DNA from: Paludibacter sp.
Lineage (GTDB): Bacteria; Bacteroidota; Bacteroidia; Bacteroidales; Paludibacteraceae
Direction: 5' to 3'
Assembly: GCA_028710895.1 (NCBI GenBank)
Contig: JAQTTH010000002.1
Location: 385,605 to 449,604 of the forward strand
DNA length: 64,000 bases
Each line of letters starts with the position of its first letter. Position 1 is the first letter of the stretch. The position numbers and the translations under genes are program-made. The notes under the pieces were generated by a model. It was given only the letters and a program-made list of their open reading frames with translations. It had not been told where the DNA came from and did not search any database. Positions 38,788-46,507 of this stretch are shown here, in pieces.

Positions 38788-39843
38788 CTATTTCATTATT
38801 TGCTCTCCATACCAGCTTCCGTACGATATAATGACGGATGAAGTGAGTAAAAGTACTAATGCAAAAATGAGTATATAGTATGTTCTTTTAGATACCTGTT
38901 TCCATTCTTTCATCAGCAGACCAACGCCGTAGCTAAAGAAAATCAACATGGACATGTGCAATACCCAACTGATAAACTGGAAATTTCCCATGCGCACATG
39001 ACCTAAGCCGTAAAAGAAGAACTGTCCGCACCACATTGTTCCTGCCAATGCCGACCACATGGTGTTTTTGGCGCGTTGTCCAACAGAAATACCGCTCGAA
39101 GCTGTGAATTCTTTCAACGATTTATCTTTAATTCCGGCAACGATAAACCAAATCAGGTTTACCAAAAAACAACCGGCTGTGGAAACAATCAGTTTGGCAT
39201 TTCCTTCAAATTCTCCCGCGCCGTGAAGTGCTGCCATATCGGCAATGGGTTTTCCGGTTTCCAACGAGATATTGAAAACTGCAGATAATAATCCTCCGAT
39301 AATGGCCAGGATTAAACCTGTTGTCATATTGAAATGAGCCGCATTTTTCAGTTCGCCCAGGTCTTTTTCTTTCCTGAAACCTGCCAATCCGATAAAGCAT
39401 ATCCCGAAAATGGCTATCACCATTCCAACCAAAACAATGCTGCTTCCCGGACGCATGAAATAATGCATTACCTCACCGTGCAACAACAAGGGTGTCATGG
39501 TTCCCAGAATGGCCGAAAGTCCGATGCTGATGGAATAAGTCAATGAATAACCAATGTGTTTAATGGCAAACCCAAACGACATACCACCAAATCCGTACAC
39601 CGCACCGAGCCAGAATGCTCCCCAAAATGCAGAAGCCGGAGCTGTCTTCAAAATGAAGAAAAAATCGGGAACTGTCAGATAACCAACCACCAGTGGCATA
39701 ATAAGCCATGCAAAAGCAGACTGCACCAACCAAAATGTTCCCCAAGACCATTGCTTTGTTTTTTGGCTTGGTAAATAACAGGAAGAAGCCGAGGCGCCAC
39801 CTACTGCATGAAAGAATGTTCCGAGAATTGGATTTGAATTCAT
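38788..39843 (-). CDS. rhaT: RhaT-family L-rhamnose/H+ symporter
   Basis: A 351-residue inner-membrane permease with about ten hydrophobic helices. The N-terminus (ILGTFFHAVGGASASSCYLP) and WGTFWLVQSAFAWLIMP, plus GFGGMSFGFAIKHIGYSLTY, are characteristic of RhaT. In enterobacteria the protein imports L-rhamnose with a proton. Here it sits 36 bp from a rhamnose mutarotase gene, which supports a rhamnose or rhamnose-like substrate, but none of the rhamnose isomerase, kinase or aldolase genes is in the window. A methylated deoxy-sugar is a plausible alternative cargo. Confidence 0.9.
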   Translation of the reverse strand: MNSNPILGTFFHAVGGASASSCYLPSQKTKQWSWGTFWLVQSAFAWLIMPLVVGYLTVPDFFFILKTAPASAFWGAFWLGAVYGFGGMSFGFAIKHIGYSLTYSISIGLSAILGTMTPLLLHGEVMHYFMRPGSSIVLVGMVIAIFGICFIGLAGFRKEKDLGELKNAAHFNMTTGLILAIIGGLLSAVFNISLETGKPIADMAALHGAGEFEGNAKLIVSTAGCFLVNLIWFIVAGIKDKSLKEFTASSGISVGQRAKNTMWSALAGTMWCGQFFFYGLGHVRMGNFQFISWVLHMSMLIFFSYGVGLLMKEWKQVSKRTYYILIFALVLLLTSSVIISYGSWYGEQIMK

Positions 39844-39879
39844 AATGTTATTTACAATTCGTTCATTTACAATTTACCA

Positions 39880-40203
39880 TTAATCAATATGAAATATCTC
39901 CTCCATGTCAGCCCAAAATTCGCCAACATTACGTGTTTCAATGGGTTGCATAAGTGGTTTTACCACATCCCACCAACGTTGTGTTTCTGCGTCGGCAGCC
40001 ATGCGTGCCATATCGCTTTCAAAATCATCGCCGACATATTCAAAGTAAGCAAATAAGACTAAATCCTTTTTAAAAATGGAATAGTTCCGAATATTGCAAG
40101 CCGTTATCATTGCCAACACTCCCGGCCAAACGGCTGCGTGTTGTTTCACGTACTCGTCTGCACATTCGGGTCTGAGATGAATTATTTGTCCGAAACGTTT
40201 CAT
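39880..40203 (-). CDS. rhaM: L-rhamnose mutarotase
   Basis: A 107-residue cytoplasmic enzyme of the dimeric alpha/beta-barrel fold that interconverts L-rhamnose anomers. The active-site set of E. coli RhaM is kept at the same positions: Y18 and H22 in EYVKQHAAVWPG, with the tryptophan pair W76-W77 in QRWWDVVKPLM. Length is normal. It lies between the RhaT permease and a UroD-fold gene, so incoming sugar could be anomerised before a downstream methyltransferase or catabolic step. The 41-bp gap upstream contains a perfect 28-bp palindrome. Confidence 0.93.
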   Translation of the reverse strand: MKRFGQIIHLRPECADEYVKQHAAVWPGVLAMITACNIRNYSIFKKDLVLFAYFEYVGDDFESDMARMAADAETQRWWDVVKPLMQPIETRNVGEFWADMEEIFHID

Positions 40204-40217
40204 GTTTTTTTTATTGG

Positions 40218-40245
40218 GTATAGACGCACGGCCGTGCGTCTATAC
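40218..40245. repeat. Perfect 28-bp palindrome
   Basis: A fully self-complementary sequence with half-site GTATAGACGCACGG. It overlaps the last codon of the upstream UroD-fold gene by one base and lies 15 bp before rhaM. GC-rich palindromes of this GACGCACG-CGTGCGTC type occur as interspersed repeats in other Bacteroidetes as far as I recall. It would form a very stable hairpin in the operon transcript. Confidence 0.85.
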
Positions 40246-41282
40246 TAGTTTATAGCATTAAACATTGCCTCAATATTAGCCGGTGGAATATCGGGTAAAA
40301 TAGCTTCGTGACTCGGTGAAATAATTAATCCGGTAGGGAACAGTTGTTTGAGTTCCTTTACTTTGGCTGTAACTTGTTCCGGAGTACCATTCACCAACAA
40401 ATGTTGTGCATCCACACCACCACAGAACGATGCTTTTCCTGTAAATCCGGTTTTCAAAGTCGGAGCATCCATGTCCTGCGCCAAGGCCTGAATGGGGTGT
40501 ATAGAATCGACACCTAAGTCAATCAAGTCCTGAATGATTGGATAAATAGATCCGCAGGAGTGGTGAATTACTTTTAGTCCGTAGCTTTTGGCCTGATCAA
40601 TCAGCTTTTTTGTTCCGGGGAAAACGTAAGTGCGCAATGAATCCGGATCAACCATCAAACCACACTGACTGCCAAAGTCGTTACCAATAAGCACTGCGTC
40701 CAGATAACCTTTAGTAGCTTCGTAAAAAATCTCATTCGCTTTCAGGTAAAAATCAGTAATCCGGTCAATCACTGCCTGAAACATTTCGGGGTTCATTAGC
40801 ATTACCATCAATGCTTTTTCCATGCCAAAGGCAGCACAAGCATCCTGAAAATGCGCACTCCACATCACACCCATACGGATGTAATCCTTGTTGGCGGCTT
40901 TTACCAATCGACGCGACTCTTCCACATCGAGATACAATGCCGGATCGGGCCATGGGAACGAATCCACGAGAACCGGATCATCTATATCTTCAAAAAAACC
41001 GGGTGCGGTCAATGTCCGTTCATCGGGTTTGTCGTCGTGCGCCATTTTTGCAAATTTGAACGCACAGGCAATATGGTTTGATGGAGGAAAGTTGTACGGA
41101 ACTTCAATCGGATAAATATCGTCGTCGAGTTTGATTTTCAACTCGTCAACTGAATTCACCTGAAAATACCGAAGCAATTCAGTGACAGCCGACGGCACCG
41201 GCAAACCCAACCACGAAGCCGGACGATCAACCGGTTGGTTGGCAATTGTGGCAAAAAAACGTTCTTTATGAGTCATATTCAT
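40245..41282 (-). CDS. UroD-fold methyltransferase-like protein with H-x-C / SPSH site
   Basis: A 345-residue cytoplasmic protein of the uroporphyrinogen-decarboxylase superfamily (N-terminus MTHKERFFATIANQPVDRP). It keeps the first part of the zinc site, H241-S-C243 in VIHHSCGSIYP, but the C-terminal cysteine of MtaA/MtbA is replaced by ISPSHEAILPDIPP with H325, so the metal set may be His-Cys-His or catalysis may differ. This makes it a good candidate for the substrate-specific methyltransferase that loads the corrinoid protein. A role in heme synthesis is unlikely given the motifs and context. It lies between the sodium symporter and the rhamnose mutarotase. The substrate is inferred, not known. 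Confidence 0.8.
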   Translation of the reverse strand: MNMTHKERFFATIANQPVDRPASWLGLPVPSAVTELLRYFQVNSVDELKIKLDDDIYPIEVPYNFPPSNHIACAFKFAKMAHDDKPDERTLTAPGFFEDIDDPVLVDSFPWPDPALYLDVEESRRLVKAANKDYIRMGVMWSAHFQDACAAFGMEKALMVMLMNPEMFQAVIDRITDFYLKANEIFYEATKGYLDAVLIGNDFGSQCGLMVDPDSLRTYVFPGTKKLIDQAKSYGLKVIHHSCGSIYPIIQDLIDLGVDSIHPIQALAQDMDAPTLKTGFTGKASFCGGVDAQHLLVNGTPEQVTAKVKELKQLFPTGLIISPSHEAILPDIPPANIEAMFNAIN

Positions 41283-41314
41283 TTACTATTTATTCATTTA
41301 CCATTTACTATTTT

Positions 41315-41336
41315 CCCCTCTCATCAAGGAGAGGGG
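41315..41336. repeat. GC-rich hairpin repeat in the operon junction
   Basis: CCCCTCTC (41315-41322) pairs with GAGAGGGG (41329-41336) around ATCAAG and continues into GTTAGGGGTGAGG. This type of repeat is, to my knowledge, widespread between genes in Bacteroidetes. It separates the symporter gene from the second UroD-fold gene, in the 67-bp gap. Confidence 0.7.
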
Positions 41337-41349
41337 TTAGGGGTGAGGT

Positions 41350-42912
41350 CTAATTGAAGAAAAGATATAACCCCACCATCACAATAATCAAAACAATCCA
41401 CGAAGCCCAAACGGTTTTGGAAGTTGAGGGAAGTTTTTCCAATCCAAGTGTATTTTCAGAAACAGATTTGGTATCGAGTTTTGAAATAACAACTGTTGCA
41501 ATAGCCAGAATGATAAATAAATAGAACGAAATCATCATAAAGTGTGGCCAGAAATGATATTGCTCAACCGGGAAAACCCACCAGTACAGCACCGCAATAG
41601 CAAGACAAAAAGCCGTTCCGGCAGTAAGAATGAGATTGACAGCACGCGGAGTGGTTTTTTTCCAGAATACAGCAAAAAGAAATACCACCGACATTGACGG
41701 TGCCAGAAATCCGAGTACCGACTGAAAAATATTAAAAAGATTCAAACCTTTGATGCTGTCGATAGCCAACGCCACAATCACCGAAATAATAGCGCTGAAC
41801 ACTGTCACCCAACGTCCTATTTTCACAATTTCCTGATTCGTCGCATTGGGTTTATTCTTTTTCAGATAAATATCCATGGTGTAAACGGTACTCACGGAGT
41901 TAAGTGATGAACCAATATTTCCAAGCAAAGCAGCCAATAGTACCACCACAATCAGTCCTTTCATACCATCCGGGAAAAGATTGGTTACCAACACCAGATA
42001 GGCCTCACTTGAATCTTTCAGATGCGGAAAAAGTACAAAACAAATGATGCCCGGCAGAATAAACAAAGGCACATCCAGAATTTTCAACCAACCGATAAAG
42101 CTGGCACCCAATTGCCCTTGCTTCAGGCTCTTTGCACCCAAAACCGATTGCACCATCGACTGCTCCGTACACCAAAACCACACACCCATAATCGGATAGC
42201 CCAGTATAATAGGCAGCCACGGAAAATCAGGGTCGGAGTTCGGTTGGAAAAGTTTCCAGTAATGAACCGGCGTAGCATGGTAAAGTCCGGTTAAACCGCC
42301 GACTTTCGAAAGTCCGATTAAAGTTAGCGTCAATGAAACCACAATCAACAAAATCATTTGAAAAACACTGGTGTAAGCAATGGCTTTCAGTCCGCCGGCA
42401 GCCGTCAGAATGGAAGCCAGCACCACCATGATAATCACGGACTCCCACATAGGAATACCCAAAATTTGTTTTACCAGAATGCCACCGGCAAATAAACCCA
42501 GCGACAGCCATGAAATTAGAATGGTAATCAATGTGTACCAGGCAAGCAAATAGCGGGTAGACTGTCCAAAGCGTTTGCCCATATATTCGGGCAAAGTAGA
42601 CGCCTTAGCACCCAAATAGCGTGGGGCAAAAACAAATGCCAGCATCATGATAAACAGGAAAGCATACCATGCAAAATTCCCGGAAACGATTCCCGAACTA
42701 TAACCGGCGCTTGCCGAAGCCAGCAACATGGATGGACCAACATTCGTTCCCCACATGGTAAGTCCGATAGCAAACCAACCCAGACTTTTGTTGGCCAAAA
42801 AAAGGTTGTCGTTTTTTTTCTTGGCCGTACTTGCCCAAATAGCGATTCCGAAAAGTATAACGATATATCCGACAATCACGGAAATATCCAATGAATTAAG
42901 TGCGATTTTCAT
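41350..42912 (-). CDS. Sodium/solute symporter (SSS family)
   Basis: A 520-residue inner-membrane permease with about 14 hydrophobic helices, beginning ISVIVGYIVILFGIAIWAST. SSS landmarks include FLANKSLGWFAIGLTMWGTN, GYPIMGVWFWCTEQSMVQ and ALLGNIGSSLNSVSTVYTMD. The TEQSMVQ-like region is typical of the SGLT sugar branch, so the cargo is probably a monosaccharide or uronic acid. Together with RhaT it gives the operon two different sugar-type importers. It is flanked by UroD-fold genes on both sides, with 67- and 169-bp gaps. The exact substrate is not predictable. Confidence 0.92.
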   Translation of the reverse strand: MKIALNSLDISVIVGYIVILFGIAIWASTAKKKNDNLFLANKSLGWFAIGLTMWGTNVGPSMLLASASAGYSSGIVSGNFAWYAFLFIMMLAFVFAPRYLGAKASTLPEYMGKRFGQSTRYLLAWYTLITILISWLSLGLFAGGILVKQILGIPMWESVIIMVVLASILTAAGGLKAIAYTSVFQMILLIVVSLTLTLIGLSKVGGLTGLYHATPVHYWKLFQPNSDPDFPWLPIILGYPIMGVWFWCTEQSMVQSVLGAKSLKQGQLGASFIGWLKILDVPLFILPGIICFVLFPHLKDSSEAYLVLVTNLFPDGMKGLIVVVLLAALLGNIGSSLNSVSTVYTMDIYLKKNKPNATNQEIVKIGRWVTVFSAIISVIVALAIDSIKGLNLFNIFQSVLGFLAPSMSVVFLFAVFWKKTTPRAVNLILTAGTAFCLAIAVLYWWVFPVEQYHFWPHFMMISFYLFIILAIATVVISKLDTKSVSENTLGLEKLPSTSKTVWASWIVLIIVMVGLYLFFN

Positions 42913-43081
42913 GAAGTACCTTACACCCTAACCTCTCTCCCTGAAGAAAAGGAATTATGGGTTGATTTAAAGTTAGTATTATTTAAAAAAATTAGATTTT
43001 CAATTTATATCGCCGAAGGTTAATAACGGCGTATCCAAATATCATGCGAAGCATAAATATCGCGACCAACGGGAGCAAATA

Positions 43082-44137
43082 TCAACGATATCGTTCCACG
43101 ATTCGGATGGCTTGCTCAATCTCTTTTTCAGATTTGAAATTGACATTGATATGCAATCCCTGATTACCTACATTGTCAAGCAATGGTTCCAGTTCGTCCA
43201 ACGTTACCCAATTCGCCATAATGGATTTTCCACCGGCCAGGATTTTCTTGTACAAATCGTACCACTGCGGACTTCCACCCTGTGGCTGACCGTAACCCGG
43301 CGTCCATTGAATGGCATTCAGTTTTTCCATTTCCAGAATGGCATCCAGATGACGAATAGCATCTACCCCATCGAGGTGATAAAGCGTATAATCAATTTTC
43401 TCGGTTTGTTCGCGGAGGAATGGCAGACAGAAAGTACGGTAGTCGTCTTCCGAAATCATAATGGATAAATCACATTGCAATTTGGACACTTTGCCTGGCG
43501 CCCAAAGCGAGAAATAACAAAAGGCCATTTCGCCGTCAACATTTATAATGTCGTAAATGCGGTTGAACACGTCGAAGTACACTTCGTTCACCTTTTTCAT
43601 CATTTCCAGTGTTCCGTCAGGATCCATAATCAAATCCATCAGAATATTATCGGAACCTTTCAGACTCGCCAATACGTCGAGACCTTCCACCAAATCGGGG
43701 CAACCAACCATGTATTTTCCGTTGGCCTTGGCTTTGCAGGCTTTCAGTAAATCTTCATGAAGTTTCCAGCCTTTTTCGTCGAAAATAATCTGTCCGTCGA
43801 AGTTTGGTTTTTGGTGAATCCAAATCGTATCTTCACGTCCTTCGAGTTCCGAACCCAGAATAGCTGCCAGCGAACCCGGACCAAGTTGAGTGTTTGCCAC
43901 CGGTAAAATATCAGCCAGGTATGAATTACGCGACATAGAATAATGTAAGAATTCTGATCGCCACTGAGCATCGAACCACAACTGATTTAAATCTTTGGGG
44001 GACGATGGAGGTGAAACCAATTCATAGGGTAAACCCTCTTTTTCAAGATGTTCCCACATGGTCAGTACTATTCCTTTACCATTCCACCAGTCGGTGTAAT
44101 GCTTTTTCGTTTCAATAAAACTAGATTTCCAGGTCAT
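43082..44137 (-). CDS. Divergent UroD-superfamily protein
   Basis: A 351-residue cytoplasmic protein of the uroporphyrinogen-decarboxylase/methionine-synthase barrel group. The ATG at 44137 is preferred over the one at 44164, because the extra residues would be read from an interspersed repeat. The region equivalent to the H-x-C zinc motif reads Y-H254-L-D256-G, so the zinc cysteine is replaced by aspartate; no C-terminal S-G-C or SPSH motif is seen, only GLHINVNFKS. Landmarks include LTMWEHLEKEGLPYELVSPP and CYFSLWAPGKVSKLQCDLS. It may bind a carboxylated or sugar ligand directly instead of a thiol through zinc. It lies 79 bp after the GH31 gene. Function is not established; methyl transfer is inferred from the operon. 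Confidence 0.72.
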   Translation of the reverse strand: MTWKSSFIETKKHYTDWWNGKGIVLTMWEHLEKEGLPYELVSPPSSPKDLNQLWFDAQWRSEFLHYSMSRNSYLADILPVANTQLGPGSLAAILGSELEGREDTIWIHQKPNFDGQIIFDEKGWKLHEDLLKACKAKANGKYMVGCPDLVEGLDVLASLKGSDNILMDLIMDPDGTLEMMKKVNEVYFDVFNRIYDIINVDGEMAFCYFSLWAPGKVSKLQCDLSIMISEDDYRTFCLPFLREQTEKIDYTLYHLDGVDAIRHLDAILEMEKLNAIQWTPGYGQPQGGSPQWYDLYKKILAGGKSIMANWVTLDELEPLLDNVGNQGLHINVNFKSEKEIEQAIRIVERYR

Positions 44138-44150
44138 TTTGTTTGTTTTT

Positions 44151-44209
44151 AACCACATAGACACATAGTTATCATAGAATTATTTTGTGTTCTATATGCC
44201 TATGTGGTT
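44151..44209. repeat. Long imperfect inverted repeat (AACCACATAG type)
   Basis: An 18-bp arm starting AACCACATAG (44151-44168) pairs with CTATGTGGTT and its upstream bases (44192-44209) at 16 of 18 positions, enclosing about 23 nt. It fills most of the 79-bp gap between the GH31 gene and the UroD-superfamily gene. It would form a strong hairpin in the transcript. Confidence 0.75.
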
Positions 44210-44216
44210 CAATATT

Positions 44217-46427
44217 TTAATATTTCATTTCAATCACTTTTCCAAAATCCATTTCGTCCGTGCAGTTTACATCTTTCGGGTACATTGGGATTTCAGCTCC
44301 CTGTTTCACGAAAACCGGCATTTCTTCCAATGGAACTTCCACGTTTTTCAACCAACGTTCGCCTTCAAAAACCTCGCGACTAAAGAAATGCACCCACGTT
44401 CCTTCTGGCAAATAAATATCGCGTTTGTTTTCCGAATTCATTACCGGAGCCACCAACATATTTTCGCCAAAATAGTATTGGTCGTCAATTTGGCGGCAGG
44501 TTTTGTCGTCAGGGTGATGCAAAATCAAGGCACGCAACACCGGCATTCCGGTTTTTGTGGTGATTTCGCTTTGTTGTAAAATATATGGAATCAGTTGGTA
44601 GCGCAATTTTAACCATTTGCGAATAATCGGAGCAATGTTTGGGTAATGCCACGGCTCCCGCTTGTGCGAACCATGATAACGCAGATGTGACGAGAAAACG
44701 CCAAATTGCGTCCAACGTACATAAATATCTTCGGGCAAGACGGAGTTCATAAAGTTTGGCACGCCATGGAAACCGGGCACATCGTGGCTCCAGAATCCAA
44801 ATCCCGACAAGCCAAGCTGTAAACCGCCTTTGAGCGAGCCTGCCAATCCGTCCCACGAACAAGCCGAATCACCACCCCAATGCAACGGATAGCGCTGACA
44901 ACCTGCCCAGCCGGCACGTGCCCAGATAATGCCGTCGCCAGTCACTTCTTTGGTCACTTCGTAAGCTGCTTTTTGGTAGAGTAATGGGTATAAATTGTGT
45001 AGTTTTTCAGGACTCATGTTTCGATATTCCGCATCGAGGTGAATGTCTTCTCCAAAATCAGTTTTAATACAAACCACTCCCATTTCCAATAATTTGCGGA
45101 GTAAATCTTTGTACCACTCGGTGGCTTTGTCGTAAGTCAGGTCAATAGTTCCGGCAAAATCCTGTACGCTAAAGTTGGACGAACCTGAAATCAGTCGTTC
45201 GCTTTTGCTGATATATTCTTTTTCATCCGCTTCTTTATACTGAATGGCATTGTACGAAATGTAGGGTAATTGCCACAAGCTTACGCGATAGCCTTTATTC
45301 TTGAGGTCCTGAATAAATTCGGGTGGATTGGGAAATCGTTCGTCGTTGAATTTCCACTCGCACAACCAGTCGGTTTCAAACCAACCTGTATCGAGGTGAA
45401 TCACATCGCACGGAAAATCTTCGGTACGCATACGGTCGCAAATTTCATTCACTTCGTCGGCCGAGAAATAGGTCATACGGCTCATCCATGTTCCAAAACT
45501 CCAAAGCGGTGGCATGGTTGGGAAGCCCGTAAGTTGGCGGTAGCCAAACAGGATTTCTTCGGGTGAATCACCGCCAATCAGAAAGAAATCGACCACCGGT
45601 TCTTCCACTAACACCTGCGCCGAACGGGTCGAATGGTCGGCCAGCGAGAATTTTGCAAAGGAGGTGGTATGCAGGAACAGTCCGTAATTTTCTGACGAAA
45701 GGTAAAATGGTATGTTTTTGTAGGCACGGCGGTTGTTCACGCCTTGTCCATCCTGATTGCGTAACTGAAAGGTTTTTCCCGACAAATCCATTTTTGTGAA
45801 ACGCTCACCGGTGCCGTAATAGCATTCGTCCGCTTTGGCTTGCAGGGAGAAAGTTGCGCGGTGTGGTTCGTCGTTTCGTTCCACATAGGCCAATGCAAAC
45901 GCATCGTGACGAGTTGGCGAAAACATATCGTAAGCCGAGAGTGCCACTTCTTTTTTGCCGTCAGAGAAAAAGCTCAGATGAATGGTTTCAACCGGACCAG
46001 GAACCAAATCACTCCACCAATCGGTTTGAGGTTCTTGGAAACTAATGACAGCTTTTTTGTTTCCAGCAAGGTCATCGATTGTCCACTCCAATTCATTTTT
46101 TTCGAAAGTCAACGCAGTTGGTTGCAGGCGTGTATCCATTTCCAGCATTTCGGAATTTTCCATCACGCTTCCGGTCAAAGCCAGAGAGACGCGGAGAATT
46201 TTATCACCCAGTGCTTTTATTCGTAGCTGATATTCTTTCTTCGTAGCGGCTGTATCAGGCGTAATTTCGTTGGAATTGTTTTGTTTCTGAAACGGTATTG
46301 TGATAAAAATGTCACCGTTTATCTCCTCAATAGTAGTTGGCGAGCAAGCCCGCCAAAGTCTGTCGCCTTCGTTCAACTGTGGACTAAAATCTAAAAAGTC
46401 AAGAAGCTGATAATTTGTTTGTTGCAT
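44217..46427 (-). CDS. GH31 alpha-xylosidase-like glycosidase
   Basis: A 736-residue enzyme without a signal peptide, so probably cytoplasmic. The ATG at 46427 is preferred over 46442, because the five extra codons come from a CCCC-AAA-GGGG repeat. The clan GH-D type nucleophile is D457 in CIKTDFGEDIHLD and the acid/base is D549 in FGFWSHDVPGFHG, patterns close to YicI-type alpha-xylosidases; FPTMPPLWSFGTWMSRMTY is also typical. It probably trims alpha-xylose or alpha-glucose from imported oligosaccharides. Its presence in a methyltransferase operon suggests that the methylated residue arrives as part of a small glycoside, possibly 2-O-methyl-xylose-bearing, which is speculative. Confidence 0.9.
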   Translation of the reverse strand: MQQTNYQLLDFLDFSPQLNEGDRLWRACSPTTIEEINGDIFITIPFQKQNNSNEITPDTAATKKEYQLRIKALGDKILRVSLALTGSVMENSEMLEMDTRLQPTALTFEKNELEWTIDDLAGNKKAVISFQEPQTDWWSDLVPGPVETIHLSFFSDGKKEVALSAYDMFSPTRHDAFALAYVERNDEPHRATFSLQAKADECYYGTGERFTKMDLSGKTFQLRNQDGQGVNNRRAYKNIPFYLSSENYGLFLHTTSFAKFSLADHSTRSAQVLVEEPVVDFFLIGGDSPEEILFGYRQLTGFPTMPPLWSFGTWMSRMTYFSADEVNEICDRMRTEDFPCDVIHLDTGWFETDWLCEWKFNDERFPNPPEFIQDLKNKGYRVSLWQLPYISYNAIQYKEADEKEYISKSERLISGSSNFSVQDFAGTIDLTYDKATEWYKDLLRKLLEMGVVCIKTDFGEDIHLDAEYRNMSPEKLHNLYPLLYQKAAYEVTKEVTGDGIIWARAGWAGCQRYPLHWGGDSACSWDGLAGSLKGGLQLGLSGFGFWSHDVPGFHGVPNFMNSVLPEDIYVRWTQFGVFSSHLRYHGSHKREPWHYPNIAPIIRKWLKLRYQLIPYILQQSEITTKTGMPVLRALILHHPDDKTCRQIDDQYYFGENMLVAPVMNSENKRDIYLPEGTWVHFFSREVFEGERWLKNVEVPLEEMPVFVKQGAEIPMYPKDVNCTDEMDFGKVIEMKY

Positions 46428-46436
46428 AGAGTCCAA

Positions 46437-46507
46437 CCCCAAAGGGGCTTTAAATAAGTTTTTATTTTTCTGTTCAACTTTTCTAAGTTCTAAACTTTTG
46501 AAAAGTT
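46437..46507. repeat. Two small hairpins between the GH31 and mutarotase-like genes
   Basis: CCCC-AAA-GGGG (46437-46447) lies ten bases upstream of the GH31 start. AACTTTT-G-AAAAGTT (46493-46507) overlaps the stop of the upstream gene. They are another example of short palindromes at junctions of this operon. Confidence 0.55.

Noticed and set aside
38788-40203. A conventional L-rhamnose catabolic operon
   Set aside because: RhaT and RhaM are present but no isomerase, kinase, aldolase or rhamnose regulator gene is found among the ten operon genes.
40218-40245. 28-bp palindrome as an intrinsic terminator
   Set aside because: There is no adequate T-run directly after the stem on the transcribed strand, and the gene order suggests read-through; it fits better as an interspersed repeat.
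37098-44137. Three uroporphyrinogen-decarboxylase-like genes as heme biosynthesis genes
   Set aside because: Zinc-type H-x-C and SGC motifs in one, altered motifs in the others, and a neighbouring corrinoid protein and reactivation domain point to methyl transfer. No other heme gene is nearby.
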